A DNA stretch of 64,000 nucleotides, from positions 947,715 to 1,011,714 of the forward strand of contig SIJG01000026.1 in NCBI GenBank assembly GCA_023374025.1, in the 5' to 3' direction. The notes under the pieces were generated by a model. The model saw only the letters and a list, made by a program, of their open reading frames with translations. It did not search any database and was not told the DNA's origin. The stretch's first letter is position 1; every line of letters begins with the position of its first letter. Position numbers and translations under genes: made by a program. The stretch comes from Heterodera schachtii. Taxonomy: Eukaryota; Nematoda; Chromadorea; Rhabditida; Heteroderidae. This document shows, piece after piece, positions 1 to 11,000 of the stretch.

Positions 1-413
1 ATTTTAAAAATATGAATTATAAAAATTAAATACTACAGAGACTTTTTTGTCTATGAATTTGTTTGTATTATTTATCAAAGTTGAAACCAAAAACAAAAGG
101 TTAACCCAAAAATTTTAGGGAGTTATTTGATATATAAATGAAAAATAATTTCAGCATCCAAAAAAGGCCCAATATTCTTTGTTGTTATTTAATTGTTTTT
201 ATTCAAATAATTAATCTCCATCGTTCAGTGTACCTGTCAATGTTGTGCCAAATTACATTGATATGTGAAAACAACAATATTTAACCGTTCTCCTTAAGCA
301 AAACCAAAAATGAATTAAGAATTTTTAATAAATTGCACTATTATTTCATTGTAAATCATTCAAATTAACAGAAAAATATAGAAAATGGAATCATGTCAAA
401 AATAGACCAGGAA
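1..413. other. AT-rich sequence, no gene seen
   Basis: I see A+T-rich sequence without a convincing ORF, RNA gene or clear repeat. It leads into the tandem array and may contain decayed units, but I cannot align them by eye. Confidence 0.5.
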
Positions 414-1970
414 TAAAAAAGGCCAATATGTTAATTGATCTCAATGTAAAAAACTGCCGAAATATAACATAAAAGGCAAAAAACCCAATGATTAATTTGT
501 TTTTAAGCAATTGTTACAAATTTTAAATCACAAAATTTTTGCAGGAAAATATTTGAAAAAGAATTAATAATTTTAATCCATTTTTTAGCCAAAAAAAACT
601 TGTTATGAATTTGTACACAATGCCAAAAAAAGACTAATATGTCAATTGATCTTGGTGTAAAAATTGTCGAAATATAACCGAAAGGCAAAAAAACCTAATC
701 ATTAATTTGTTTTTAAACAATAGCAACAAATTTTCAATCACAAAATTTTGCAGGAAAATATTTGAAAAAGAATTAATACTTTTAATCCATTTTTTGCCAA
801 AAAAACTTGTTCTGAATTTGTACACAATACCAAAAGAAAAGACTAATATGTCAATTGATCTTGGTGTAAAACTATCAAAATATAACCGAAAGGCAAAAAA
901 ACCTAATCATTAATTTGTTTTTAAGCAATAGCAACAAATTTTCAATCACAAAATTTTTGCAGGAAAATATTTGAAAAAGGATTAATAATTTTAATCCATT
1001 TTTCGCCAAAAAAAACTTGTTCTGAATTTGTACACAATGCCAAAAAAAGGCTAATATGTCAATTGATCTTGGTGTAAAAACTGTCGAAATATAACCGAAA
1101 GGCAAAAAACCTAATCATTAATTTGTTTTTAAGCAATAGCAACAAATTTTCAATCATAAAATTTTTGCAGGAAAATATTTGAAAAAGAATTAATAATTTT
1201 AATCCATTTTTCGCCAAAAAAAACTTGTTCTGAATTTGTACACAATGCCAAAAAAAGGCTAATATGTCAATTGATCTTGGTGTAAAAACTGTCGAAATAT
1301 AACCGAAAGGCAAAAAACCTAATCATTAATTTGTTTTTAAGCAATAGCAACAAATTTTCAATCATAAAATTTTTGCAGGAAAATATTTGAAAAAGAATTA
1401 ATAATTTTAATCCATTTTTTGCCAAAAAAACTTGTTCTGAATTTGTACACAATACCAAAAGAAAAGACTAATATGTCAATTGATCTTGGTGTAAAACTAT
1501 CGAAATATAACCGAAAGGCAAAAAAACCTAATCATTAATTTGTTTTTAAGCAATAGCAACAAATTTTCAATCACAAAATTTTTGCAGGAAAATATTTGAA
1601 AAAGGATTAATAATTTTAATCCATTTTTCGCCAAAAAAAACTTGTTCTGAATTTGTACACAATGCCAAAAAAAGGCTAATATGTCAATTGATCTTGGTGT
1701 AAAAACTGTCGAAATATAACCGAAAGGCAAAAAACCTAATCATTAATTTGTTTTTAAGCAATAGCAACAAATTTTCAATCATAAAATTTTTGCAGGAAAA
1801 TATTTGAAAAAGAATTAATAATTTTAATCCATTTTTCGCCAAAAAAAACTTGTTCTGAATTTGTACACAATGCCAAAAAAAGGCTAATATGTCAATTGAT
1901 CTTGGTGTAAAAACTGTCGAAATATAACCGAAAGGCAAAAAACCTAATCATTAATTTGTTTTAAGCAATA
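414..1970. repeat. Tandem satellite-like array, unit about 208 bp
   Basis: The anchor AATTGATC recurs at 433, 644, 853, 1061, 1269, 1478, 1686 and 1894, giving steps of 211, 209, 208, 208, 209, 208 and 208 bp. Each unit also carries TTGCAGGAAAATATTTGAAA, TTCTGAATTTGTACACAAT and ACCGAAAGGCAAAAAACC. The first unit is the most diverged and the last is cut short near 1970, where ordinary AT-rich DNA resumes. The minus strand gives similar 60-84-codon open frames in each unit; these follow from the repetition and I do not call them genes. A satellite or minisatellite is the simplest reading. Confidence 0.95.
853..1970. repeat. Higher-order duplication inside the array, period 625 bp
   Basis: Anchors 853, 1061 and 1269 have exact partners 625 bp later at 1478, 1686 and 1894. 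The variant spacer ACCAAAAGAAAAGACTAAT occurs only before the 853 and 1478 anchors. The following stretches are nearly identical, for example one base difference in the first 30 after the anchor (ACTATCAAAA against ACTATCGAAA). This shows three units were copied together recently, by unequal exchange or as an assembly effect. Confidence 0.85.
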
Positions 1971-4008
1971 CCAAAAAAATCTCCAAATTTAAATAAAAAT
2001 TTTTAATGTTAACATTCTAATTGACATTTAAAATGATATAATTTTAAAAAATTAGATCAAATTATTTATCATTTTTAACCAATGTGATGGCTATATCTAG
2101 ATATTAAATGTATTATAAATTTATTTATTTTTTCATTTTTTTTTTTGTAAAACAATAAAATCATAATTTATCCAAACTAATCTAATTAATCTAATTAATT
2201 CAATCTGGTATTAAAAGTAGATCTATGTATCCTCTTTATCTTATGTATTAAACGTAAATTCCAAAAATTAAAAAATATATAAATTTTTACTTATTCAAAC
2301 TATATTAAATTAAATGAATGTAACAAATTAATTTATATAATACAAGTTCCATTTAAATACTAACTGCAAATTTTTCCACCCTGTTATAATATTTTTTAAA
2401 TTTATTACCATAAAACTAATTTTTATTTTAAAATAATATTATAAAATAAAATAATAATATTAATTAAGGAAATAAGTAAATAAATTATCGAACTTGTGAA
2501 AAAATATTTAACAATTCATGATAGCAATTGTTCGTCATAGCCGAGAAATGGTTGAAAAATGATAATGAGGTCTTATAAATTTTTGAATTAAATCAATTGA
2601 TTAATTTAATGTATAATTAAAAAAGTACGTTGAAATAATTCAAATGATATTTTTGTTGTAATCAAAGCATCAAATTAATCCTTATGAATTTTTAAAAAAT
2701 AATTATTATTCAAACAATGTAAAAAACTGTATGTAAGTTTTTAGTTTGAAGGTTAATAGATAAATAGAATTTGTTTTCAATTTTATTTTTATATGAATGT
2801 TAGAAAAACAAAGTAATTTTGAAGAAAATATAGAATGAAGTAAAAGATCCAATAGTAAGTGGCCCTTTTTATTTTTATGTTACTGATTATTAATAAATAA
2901 TAAAATACAACATCCAAAAAAATATTTTAAAAATAAAATAAGATGCACTTAAATATTTAAAAAAAGTAAATTATTAATTTTTAATAAATAGTATTAATAA
3001 TAAAAAATAATTCTAATAATTTGAAATTAATAAAATAAATAAAATAGATAAAATTAAATAATAATAATAATTGAGTAAAAATATTTGACTGTTAATTTGA
3101 ATTTTTTTTAATATAAAATAAATAATAAGATTTTTATTAAAATAAATAATAATTTTGAAAGATTTAATTGCCGCATAATAGATATAGATTGGTTGTATTC
3201 TGTATACTATTCTGAAGTCTTATCTATAAATGAATTAGATTAAAAAAATTCAATTAATTCATTAAAAAATTCTTATTTATTAATTTTTTGAATTCTTACT
3301 TACAAATATTATTATTACTATTAAATATTAAATTTAATTGCTTTTTTTAAAATCCATAAAAATTTGAAGAATGAAGATATATTCATTAAAAATTAAAAAA
3401 AAATTAGACTTATTAAATAATTCTTTATTATTGTAATAAAAAAATCAATGGATATTGCATTTAAGCAGCATTATGATCAGCTGCAAAGAATCAAAAAAAT
3501 AAAAAATTATTTTTAAATGAAAAACAATTAAAGGTAAAATATATTAATTATTAATCAAGGGAATCCAAGGAAATGACTGAAAAAACATACGACTGAGCAA
3601 GAGATTAAAAAAAGTAAAAAGATATAAAAGAAATTATTATTTTTCAATTTTACAATTATTTTAATAAACGAGATGAAGTAAATGAATGATTAAAATATTA
3701 AATGATTTTACTAAAATTAAACAGGAGAATTTTATAGCAAAAAATAACATTAATAATTTAATTAAATATTATTAAAGAACACAAAAATTAATTAGCTAAA
3801 TAAGAATATATTTATTTTGTATTTTAATTAATACGCCAAAGCAAGCCGGTTCGAAATCAAATAAATAAGAAAAATAAACTTTTTAAATAAATTAATGTTT
3901 AATTCTAATAAATATTGTAAAACTTTCTATTTAAATTGTTATTCATGCTTAATTTTAAACTCATTATTATTTAAATTGAAAAATAAATTAAGTACAATAG
4001 TCTATATA
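1971..4008. other. A-rich intergenic stretch, no gene seen
   Basis: The plus strand is strongly A-rich with many AATAAT/AAATAA runs. I find no ORF above 60 codons, no tRNA and no clear repeat. A B-box-like GGTTCGAAATC at about 3848 has no A box upstream and is probably chance. Confidence 0.5.
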
Positions 4009-4211
4009 CAGTGTGTTCCATTAGAATAAGGGCATCCTATTTTTGGGAGTTTGACCATTCCCATGAACCGATCGAGCTGAAATTTTAACTGTAAGTAGCA
4101 ATTCTGAAAATATTAAGATTCTAAAAGTGAGAAAGTGAAATGACAACGTAAAAAATTTTATCGAATTTTATTTCCAAGTTCGGGTGTTCCATTAATATAA
4201 GGACATTTTGG
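4009..4211 (+). mobile_element. Tc1/mariner-like terminal fragment with paired direct repeats
   Basis: The sequence TA followed by CAGTGTGTTCCATTAGAATA at 4007-4028 resembles a Tc1/mariner terminus next to its TA target. A second related block, GTGTTCCATTAATATAAGGA from 4184, lies 171 bp further in, in the same orientation. That spacing matches the IR/DR arrangement of some Tc1-like transposons. I find no matching inverted right end and no transposase frame, so this is a solo end or badly decayed copy. Family assignment is from recognition of the terminus only. Confidence 0.5.
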
Positions 4212-5047
4212 AAAACTGAGAAAAATCTCAACAACTACCAAAAACAAATGATAAAACAAGCTAAATAAGAAAGAAAAAATCTTTTTTCACATTTGTGTTT
4301 ATTAAACAGAAAAAATTTTGCGGGTGAAAAAATGCTAAAATCTGAGTAAATTCGAAAAAAAAATTCTAGGGGGTTGGGAAAAATTTTATCTAGAAGATGA
4401 ATATGACGAACAGAAAGAGGATTTTCTTTGACAATGTAGTGTAATTTTTTTGTTTAGTTATAGTCTGAAAATTTTGTATGTTTAGAATTTAATCTGACTT
4501 ATTTAGATATAAGAAGGCACAAATTGAATATATTTTAATAAATTAATTCATTTATCAATATCTATGTATTTATATGTAGTCGAGAGCTGAAAGTTTTACC
4601 TTACAATTATAATTTAAATAGATGATTGTTTTGATACTGATTTCTGTTTTTATATCATTCATTTTTAATATAAAAGATATCTTATATGGTCTTTAGGTTT
4701 ATGTATGAAAAAGACCTTGTTTTCATATTTAAATATCGTATAAAATATTATTTGTCTAATTTTGTAATTTTGGTAAATATTTATAAAATGTGCTTTGTAA
4801 TTTTTATTTATTTTGAAGTAAATTTTGTAAAATTTACAGAAATATCTCTCTCAAATAATAGCATTTGTTTTTTCATTAAATAATTCGGAAAAATTCTTTG
4901 GAATTTTTGATGGCACTAATAGTTGGCATATGTCAGCTAAAAAATTATTTGAAAAAGGTTAGCCGCAAAACACAAGAGAGAAAGGGAGAAAAAATATATA
5001 TTAACATGAAATTTCAATCCCTATCCCTACTGATCTGAACGTAATAA
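4212..5047. other. AT-rich sequence, no gene seen
   Basis: Mixed A/T-rich sequence. A 65-codon open frame at 4686-4883 has only Phe/Ile/Lys/Tyr-rich low-complexity content, as expected of AT-rich noise. Confidence 0.5.
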
Positions 5048-5331
5048 TTAGGGCCAGGATTTTTAGTGGCGAAAAAATCCAAAATAGGTACCTAATTGTG
5101 GCGAAAAATCGCGAAATAATGACGTAAATTTTCATATAGTAGTGTATTTTCTCAGAATTACGAAATTTCGAACTAAAAATTGCTCAAATTAATCATGGAC
5201 AATAAAAATATCATTTGAAAATTTTATGTGTGTTTTGAATAAACTTTATAAAAATGAGGCATTTGATCAAAATAAGGCTTTTTTGCCTGCCAAATGAGGC
5301 TTTTGAAAATTTTAATCTGGCAGCCCTGATT
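5048..5331. mobile_element. MITE-like element with imperfect terminal inverted repeats
   Basis: The left end reads AGGGCCAGGATTTTTAGTGG. The right end, on the reverse strand, reads TCAGGGCTGCCAGATTAAAA. They align as AGGGC(TG)CCAG-ATT with small gaps. The left-end block recurs at 14634 (plus) and at about 43565 (minus), which supports a repeated family. No coding sequence is present. Boundaries are approximate and no target duplication is clear. Confidence 0.45.
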
Positions 5332-5884
5332 TTAGTCATCAATTAAAGCCTAAAATATTTATCATAGAAAATAAATAAATAAACTATTCTAAAAAAATAA
5401 ATGAAAGCAATTTTTTAAATTGTTTATGATTTTAAGAAAGTTCTTACAAATAATTGAGTTAGTTTTGAAGCAATTAAAAGGTTTTATTAGCTTACTTTTA
5501 GATTTTTTGTGGATTTTTTTAAAATTTTATCCGTTTCAAAGAATTATTGGCAAAAAATTTCGATTTAATGAAACTTTTTTTATGCATAAAATTTGAATTA
5601 TTTTTATATTTTGCCCTTTTTCTTAATGGAAATCGGTTTCTTTTTTAAACTATGGTTTTTAACCGCATTTTAATTTCCATATTCAAAAACTTAACAATGA
5701 AAGTTCTTTTTTGAACTCGCGTTTCCATTTGCGCAAATTTTTTCTTAAAATCTGGAAAAATATAAGCCTTCTTCTAATTCCATGTTTCGCAATTTTCTTC
5801 ATTTATAAATAATTTAAAAGCAAAAATTTCCTAAATTTCAATTGTATCACTAATTAATATTTTTTGCAAATGGAAAATGAAATC
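5332..5884. other. T-rich sequence, no gene seen
   Basis: T-rich non-coding texture between two MITE-like elements. No ORF, RNA gene or repeat identified. Confidence 0.5.
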
Positions 5885-5890
5885 ACTTAT

Positions 5891-6295
5891 CGTAAATGCT
5901 CTAATTATCGCCCAGTCTCTATTCATCTCGCAGTCTCCAATTATCCCCCCTTTCTGAGGAGTTTGAAAAATAATCCCCAGTCTCCATTTATCTCACATGG
6001 GGGATAAATGCAATTGTATTTTTCGAAAAATAATTTCTTTTAAAATTTTAATAAAAATTAATTAATTTAAAATCCAAATTCATTTAAATGTTTAATAAAC
6101 ATGAAAAAAAAATACAGAAAAATCACTTACTTCCTTAACCTGAACTCACATCCCCCTCATAATGATGCCTCAGATTTCAAAATGTTAAAAAAATAATCTC
6201 CCAGTCTCGATTTATCCCCCCGTACCTAATTATCCCCCCTTTTCTGAGGGGGTTGAAAAATAATCCCCTTGGGTGATAATTAGAGCATTTACGGT
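5891..6295. mobile_element. MITE, 405 bp, with TIRs and ACTTAT target duplication
   Basis: The left end starts CGTAAATGCTCTAATTATCG. The reverse complement of the right end starts ACCGTAAATGCTCTAATTAT, so the TIRs match over at least 20 bp. ACTTAT flanks both sides (5885-5890 and 6296-6301), consistent with a 6-bp target-site duplication. Inside, a block containing TTATCCCCCCTTT and TTGAAAAATAATCCCC occurs twice in direct orientation (5941-5978 and 6230-6268). The short motif CAGTCTC followed by an ATTATC- or TTATC-like stretch occurs four times. There is no transposase. This is a non-autonomous DNA transposon. Confidence 0.85.
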
Positions 6296-6301
6296 ACTTA
6301 T

Positions 6302-7921
6302 TAAAATGTCTTATATTATCTTTCAATTTTCTCTTTTATCTTTCGTTAAATTTCTTTTTATAATAATAATTTTAAAATTAATAAATTTTTTATTATTTTT
6401 TGGCCGGCAAACGGTGCAGCTATTAATAATTATTAATTTTTTACATACTAATGTAGACTATACATTTTTAATTCATTAAATCGAAAAATTTTAAAATTTA
6501 TGATTTTGAATTTACTCACTTTTATATTTTATTGATTAATCAAAAACTTTAGTTTTTCCTTTATTTTTTAGTTTTATGAACTTTTAGTCAGTATGCATAA
6601 TAAATGCAATTGGCCTGAAATTTTTGTGCTCTTGGACATTGTAATTTTATTTACATTTTTCTGAACATATTCAAACAAATTTTTCAAAATTTTTTATTAT
6701 TTTTGTATAAGTTTTCGTGTTAAATATTTATTTTTATCTCGGAGGGTAAGTGTGTGTGTGTGTGTGTGACAGTGACAATCGGTGCTGATGTAAAAAAATG
6801 ATGTTATATGAAGCAATTTATTAGGTTTTCTGAAATTATTAATTATTAGTTTCTAAAAAAATGTTTTATATGTCTTATTAAATTCTTGTTCCATACGGCT
6901 CTCTCGTTTGTTGGGGACCGATGAAGCATATTTTATAATTATTTATTGCATAAAAATCTCGTGTCTCGTGCGAAAATAAATTATTTACCTTATTTATCAT
7001 TTCTTTTCTCCGAAAAAATAAATTTTTTTGTATTTTATAAGTTAAATTTGGAAAATAATTACTGAATAACTATTAAGTATGTTTTTTTCTTCTTTTATTC
7101 TTTTTATTAATGTTTATATGTACTTTCTCTTGTAAAAAAAATTAACTTAAGTATGTCGATTTTCATGATAATAAAATTAATTTACTTATAATTGTTTTTT
7201 AATTATTAATGTAATTTGTAATATTGCGCTTATGCGCATTTCTTTAACTATCGATCAGAGATTTATGCGTTCGTTTTTAATTTAATATATTACGGATTTA
7301 AATATTTTTTTGTTTATGTTTCGGAATAAAAATTTAATATTATATTTTTTTGTAAATTTTATAAAATTTGTATTGTATTATGAAGGTTTTAAAAGTTTTA
7401 AGATTTATTATTAAAATAAAACACTTTAGTATATCCATAAATTGTTATTTTTACATTCCACTTTGTTTTTCTTTTTTTTCTATTTTAATTAAATGCATTT
7501 TTATGTGAATTAATTGAAAAAAGCGTGCCGCAAAAAAAAGTGATTTTAAAAGCAAATAAATTCGGTTGGCTTTTAATTTTTTGGGCCCGATTTGATGAAC
7601 ATCATTGAATAATTTTTCATGTAAATATAGGAAATATCAAAAAAAAAAATTCAGGTTTCCGAAAATTTAGTGCCTATGCCATCCCTGATACACAATATTA
7701 TTCATTATAAATTTAGAAAAATCGCTAAAAAATTTTTCTAATTTTTAATCCTTGAAATTCTCATAGAAAAATTTTTCTAAGATTTTTTTTTTAAAAATTT
7801 GAAGTTTATAATTGAAGATGTCATTTATTTACGCCTGAAGTGAAATAGAGCAGAAATTTAACACTTGGCCCGCTTTTTGGTCAATCTTGGAGTTGAAACA
7901 TATGTGAAAATTAAAATTTTT
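6302..7921. other. T-rich intergenic stretch, no gene seen
   Basis: T-rich plus strand. A 68-codon frame overlapping the MITE end at 6273-6479 is low-complexity and not supported. A right-end-like GCCATCCCTGA at about 7671 resembles the right end of the 5048 element but has no partner. Confidence 0.45.
6750..6768. repeat. (GT)n microsatellite
   Basis: About nine and a half perfect GT dinucleotides in a row. Confidence 0.95.
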
Positions 7922-8004
7922 ACCACCCGGAACCCGGTCCCGGGCCCGGCAATTTGAAAACCCGGGTTGACCGGGTTTTGAGAGGCCGGGCCCGGAACCC
8001 GGTT
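7922..8004. repeat. GC-rich palindromic mini-island, 83 bp
   Basis: An abrupt block of CCGGG/CCCGG motifs in very AT-rich surroundings. The arms are inverted copies: the left contains CCCGGAACCCGG and CCCGGGCCCGGC, the right contains GCCGGGCCCGGAACCCGG. The centre has TTTGAAAA. Near-identical AT strings (AAAAT-T-AAAATTTTT) flank both sides and may be a target duplication, but the AT context makes this weak. It is almost the same length as the island at 51715. Confidence 0.8.
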
Positions 8005-11000
8005 AAAATAAAATTTTTTTATTTATTTTCAAATTGTTCTTTATCTTTTTTTCAAGCATATTTTTGTTTTCAAATTTCATTCTTTTTACTTATTTCTTAT
8101 TTATTCAATTTTATAAATAAATAAATACAATATATTTCGTATATCGAAATCCTAATTTTTTCATATGAAGGTCTTCGAAAATGTTTTGCAAAATTGTCTT
8201 ATTTTCTCACGAGCAGCTCCATGATCTCGTTTGTTTGATCAAGGATATTCATAAATCACATAGTAAAGAATGATATATTATTTTTATTTTTTTCAATTTT
8301 ATTGTTTATCTTTGATACATATACTATATTATTAAATTTCAACTTTATATTAATTCAATTAAAAATTTCCTAAATTATTTATAAATTTATTTTGTTTTGA
8401 GTACATTATTTTTATTAATAAATTTTTAAAAAATTTCATAAAAATAGCATTATTGCATTATAGTATGATATTAAATTTATATTTATTTTATTCGCAATAT
8501 ATGATACTTTAATATTGTACTTAATCCTATTTTTAAACAAATTTAGATTGTTTATGTTAACGAAATAAACATTATTTTTCTTAAATTTAATTCTTGTTTA
8601 AAAAATGATTGTTTAATTATTAATTTAAATGCAAATTCAAATAACATTGAATTTTTATTTAATTCTTTAGGCATCTTTTTACACATTTGTTAACATATGA
8701 AATAATTAAATTTTTAAGTGGCTTTAAACTTTTATCTGTTATTTCAATTGTAAAATTCGCTTAAAATTATATGAGGTATTAAATTGATTCACTTTAATTT
8801 TTTATTATTGGATTAAACCAAAACTTTAATTTTCTTTTTTTATTTTTGTGAAATTTTTGGTCATAATGCAATTTGAATTCCATTCTTCTTATATTGTTAT
8901 ATCTATACATTTTAATTTCTTTACATTTCTCATACCCTATTCAAATATATTTTTTGTTTTATTTGCATTACATATACATATTAATTAAAACTAATTTAAT
9001 TTAATCTCGAGATTGAGCAGCAATCGCGCTGTTCTTCCATTTGCGTTTATTATTTTTTTTGCATATTATAAAATTAATTTCAAATAAATTTTATTTCCTT
9101 AAGGAATATATTCATCTGTAACAATCACATTTTGGAGAAATTTTAGAATTAAGCTTCTTTTATGAATTGACAAGGTTCTTTAACGACTTTTAAATTTAAA
9201 TCAAGAAATTAAATTTTACATTTAATTATTAATATTTTTCTTGTTTCAATTAGACATATTATTTTCGCCATTTTAATTCTATCATAAAATTTAAATCAAA
9301 AAATAATAGTTTCATGCTTTTTTGGTGAAACTTTGAGAAGTTTTTTATTATGTATTAAAATATATTTTAATTAATTTATCTTAAAATATTGTATATATAT
9401 TTTTTGTATTCAATAATTTTCTTGGTGCTTATCTAAAGTAAACAATTTGTTGAAGTCCCATTGAATAATAATTATTTATTACAATAAATTAAATTACTGA
9501 ATTATTCATTTAATTTTTTAAAAATAATATAAATATGTTTTTTAAACTCTTGGTTATTTCCTTGTTTTCAAACCATTTCTTGTTGAAGTCATTTATAATT
9601 AATAATTTAGAAAATTTTGATTTATGCAATGGATGAATTAAATGGATGCCATAGAGAATATTTGATTAGGTTCATGTTTTTCTAAATATCTCTGCGTACT
9701 CTTGCGTAGTGCTATTTGTTGTTCGACAAGTATTTATTCAGTTGATTTCGTATTTTATTCATCTAATTAATTTGTATTCTTTTAATTTATATTTTCATAA
9801 TATTTTATAAATTTTTGTTTAATGTTTTTCTTCGCCTAAAAATATTTTAATTTTTCTTGATTTTAATTAAAAATTATTTTATTACTTTAAATAATAATGC
9901 ATTTCCCCTGGCATTGCGCAATTTTTCTTAGCTACGTTAATCTGCTGAACATCTATTTATTTTTACTTTAATTGCCATACTTTAAAAATTATTTTACTTT
10001 ATCATTCTTTATTATTTGATTATAATTTATCGCTTTAACTGCTACCGAAAATTCCCGAGTTGCAAAGATTCAAAGTTTTCCGGCGTTGCCTATCGCACCG
10101 CAGAGCCCCAAAATCTTATAATAATATTTAAAATTAGGTTGCTTTTAAGCAAAATTTATGGGTAATTTTTTTTTCCTTTTCATAGTGACGCGTTTAATAT
10201 GTTCTGATAAGTAATTACGGCTTTAGTGTAAATATCTATTTCATAAAATAAAAATTAATTTTGTTCATTTGTTTTCTAATTATTTCTTTTTGCATTGGAT
10301 AATTTTTAAATATATTTAAGTGAATTTAAAACATTATTTATAATATTTTTTGATTTTTTAGAGACGCATTATAAACACATATTTATTTGAGTATTTTATG
10401 TATGAATTGATTAAATAACAATTAAAATAATTAATTAAATGTGTTGTATGTTCTAACTTTTTTGAATCTTTGTTTTATAGAAAAATAATAATCGCAAAGC
10501 TTTATTTTTTTAATTACTAGTTTATTAATTATCAAAATTTCTTTTTTAATTAACATTAAAAATTTGTTGCTTTAGGGCTTCCTATGTTTAGCAATTCCAT
10601 AGTTCCAAGCGCGATCGCTCAGCTCAAATTCTAGCTGATCCAAATGTTCCTCTAAATATTTTCATAAATTGAATACAATCTTGTTTATTAATCTCGAATT
10701 TGGGTAATTAAATCGTAATGCGAAAAGCAGTGTAATTTTTTATATCAATATTTATAAGATTAAGCATTTTAATCTTTTTTTACAATTAATTTTTTATTTT
10801 TTTATCTCTATAAATCTTTTGTTTAAATTTACCCGTAACCTTTAAACTACACTCATATACAGAATGTTGATAATTTTTTTGTGAATTCAAATTGGTTTGC
10901 TGTAAATTGATTTATAAAATTGATTTCTTAAATTATCATAATGATAATTAATTTTTAGTTGTTTTTTTTATAAAATTAAATAAGATGTTTTAGTTATATA

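Noticed and set aside
875..1938. Repeated minus-strand open frames of 60-84 codons in the 208-bp array, with near-identical proteins
   Set aside because: They repeat because the DNA repeats. They end in different frames, are low-complexity Phe/Leu/Ile-rich, and have no start, splice or promoter evidence.
414..1970. CRISPR-like array
   Set aside because: Units are contiguous 208-bp copies without short repeats and unique spacers, in eukaryote-like DNA.
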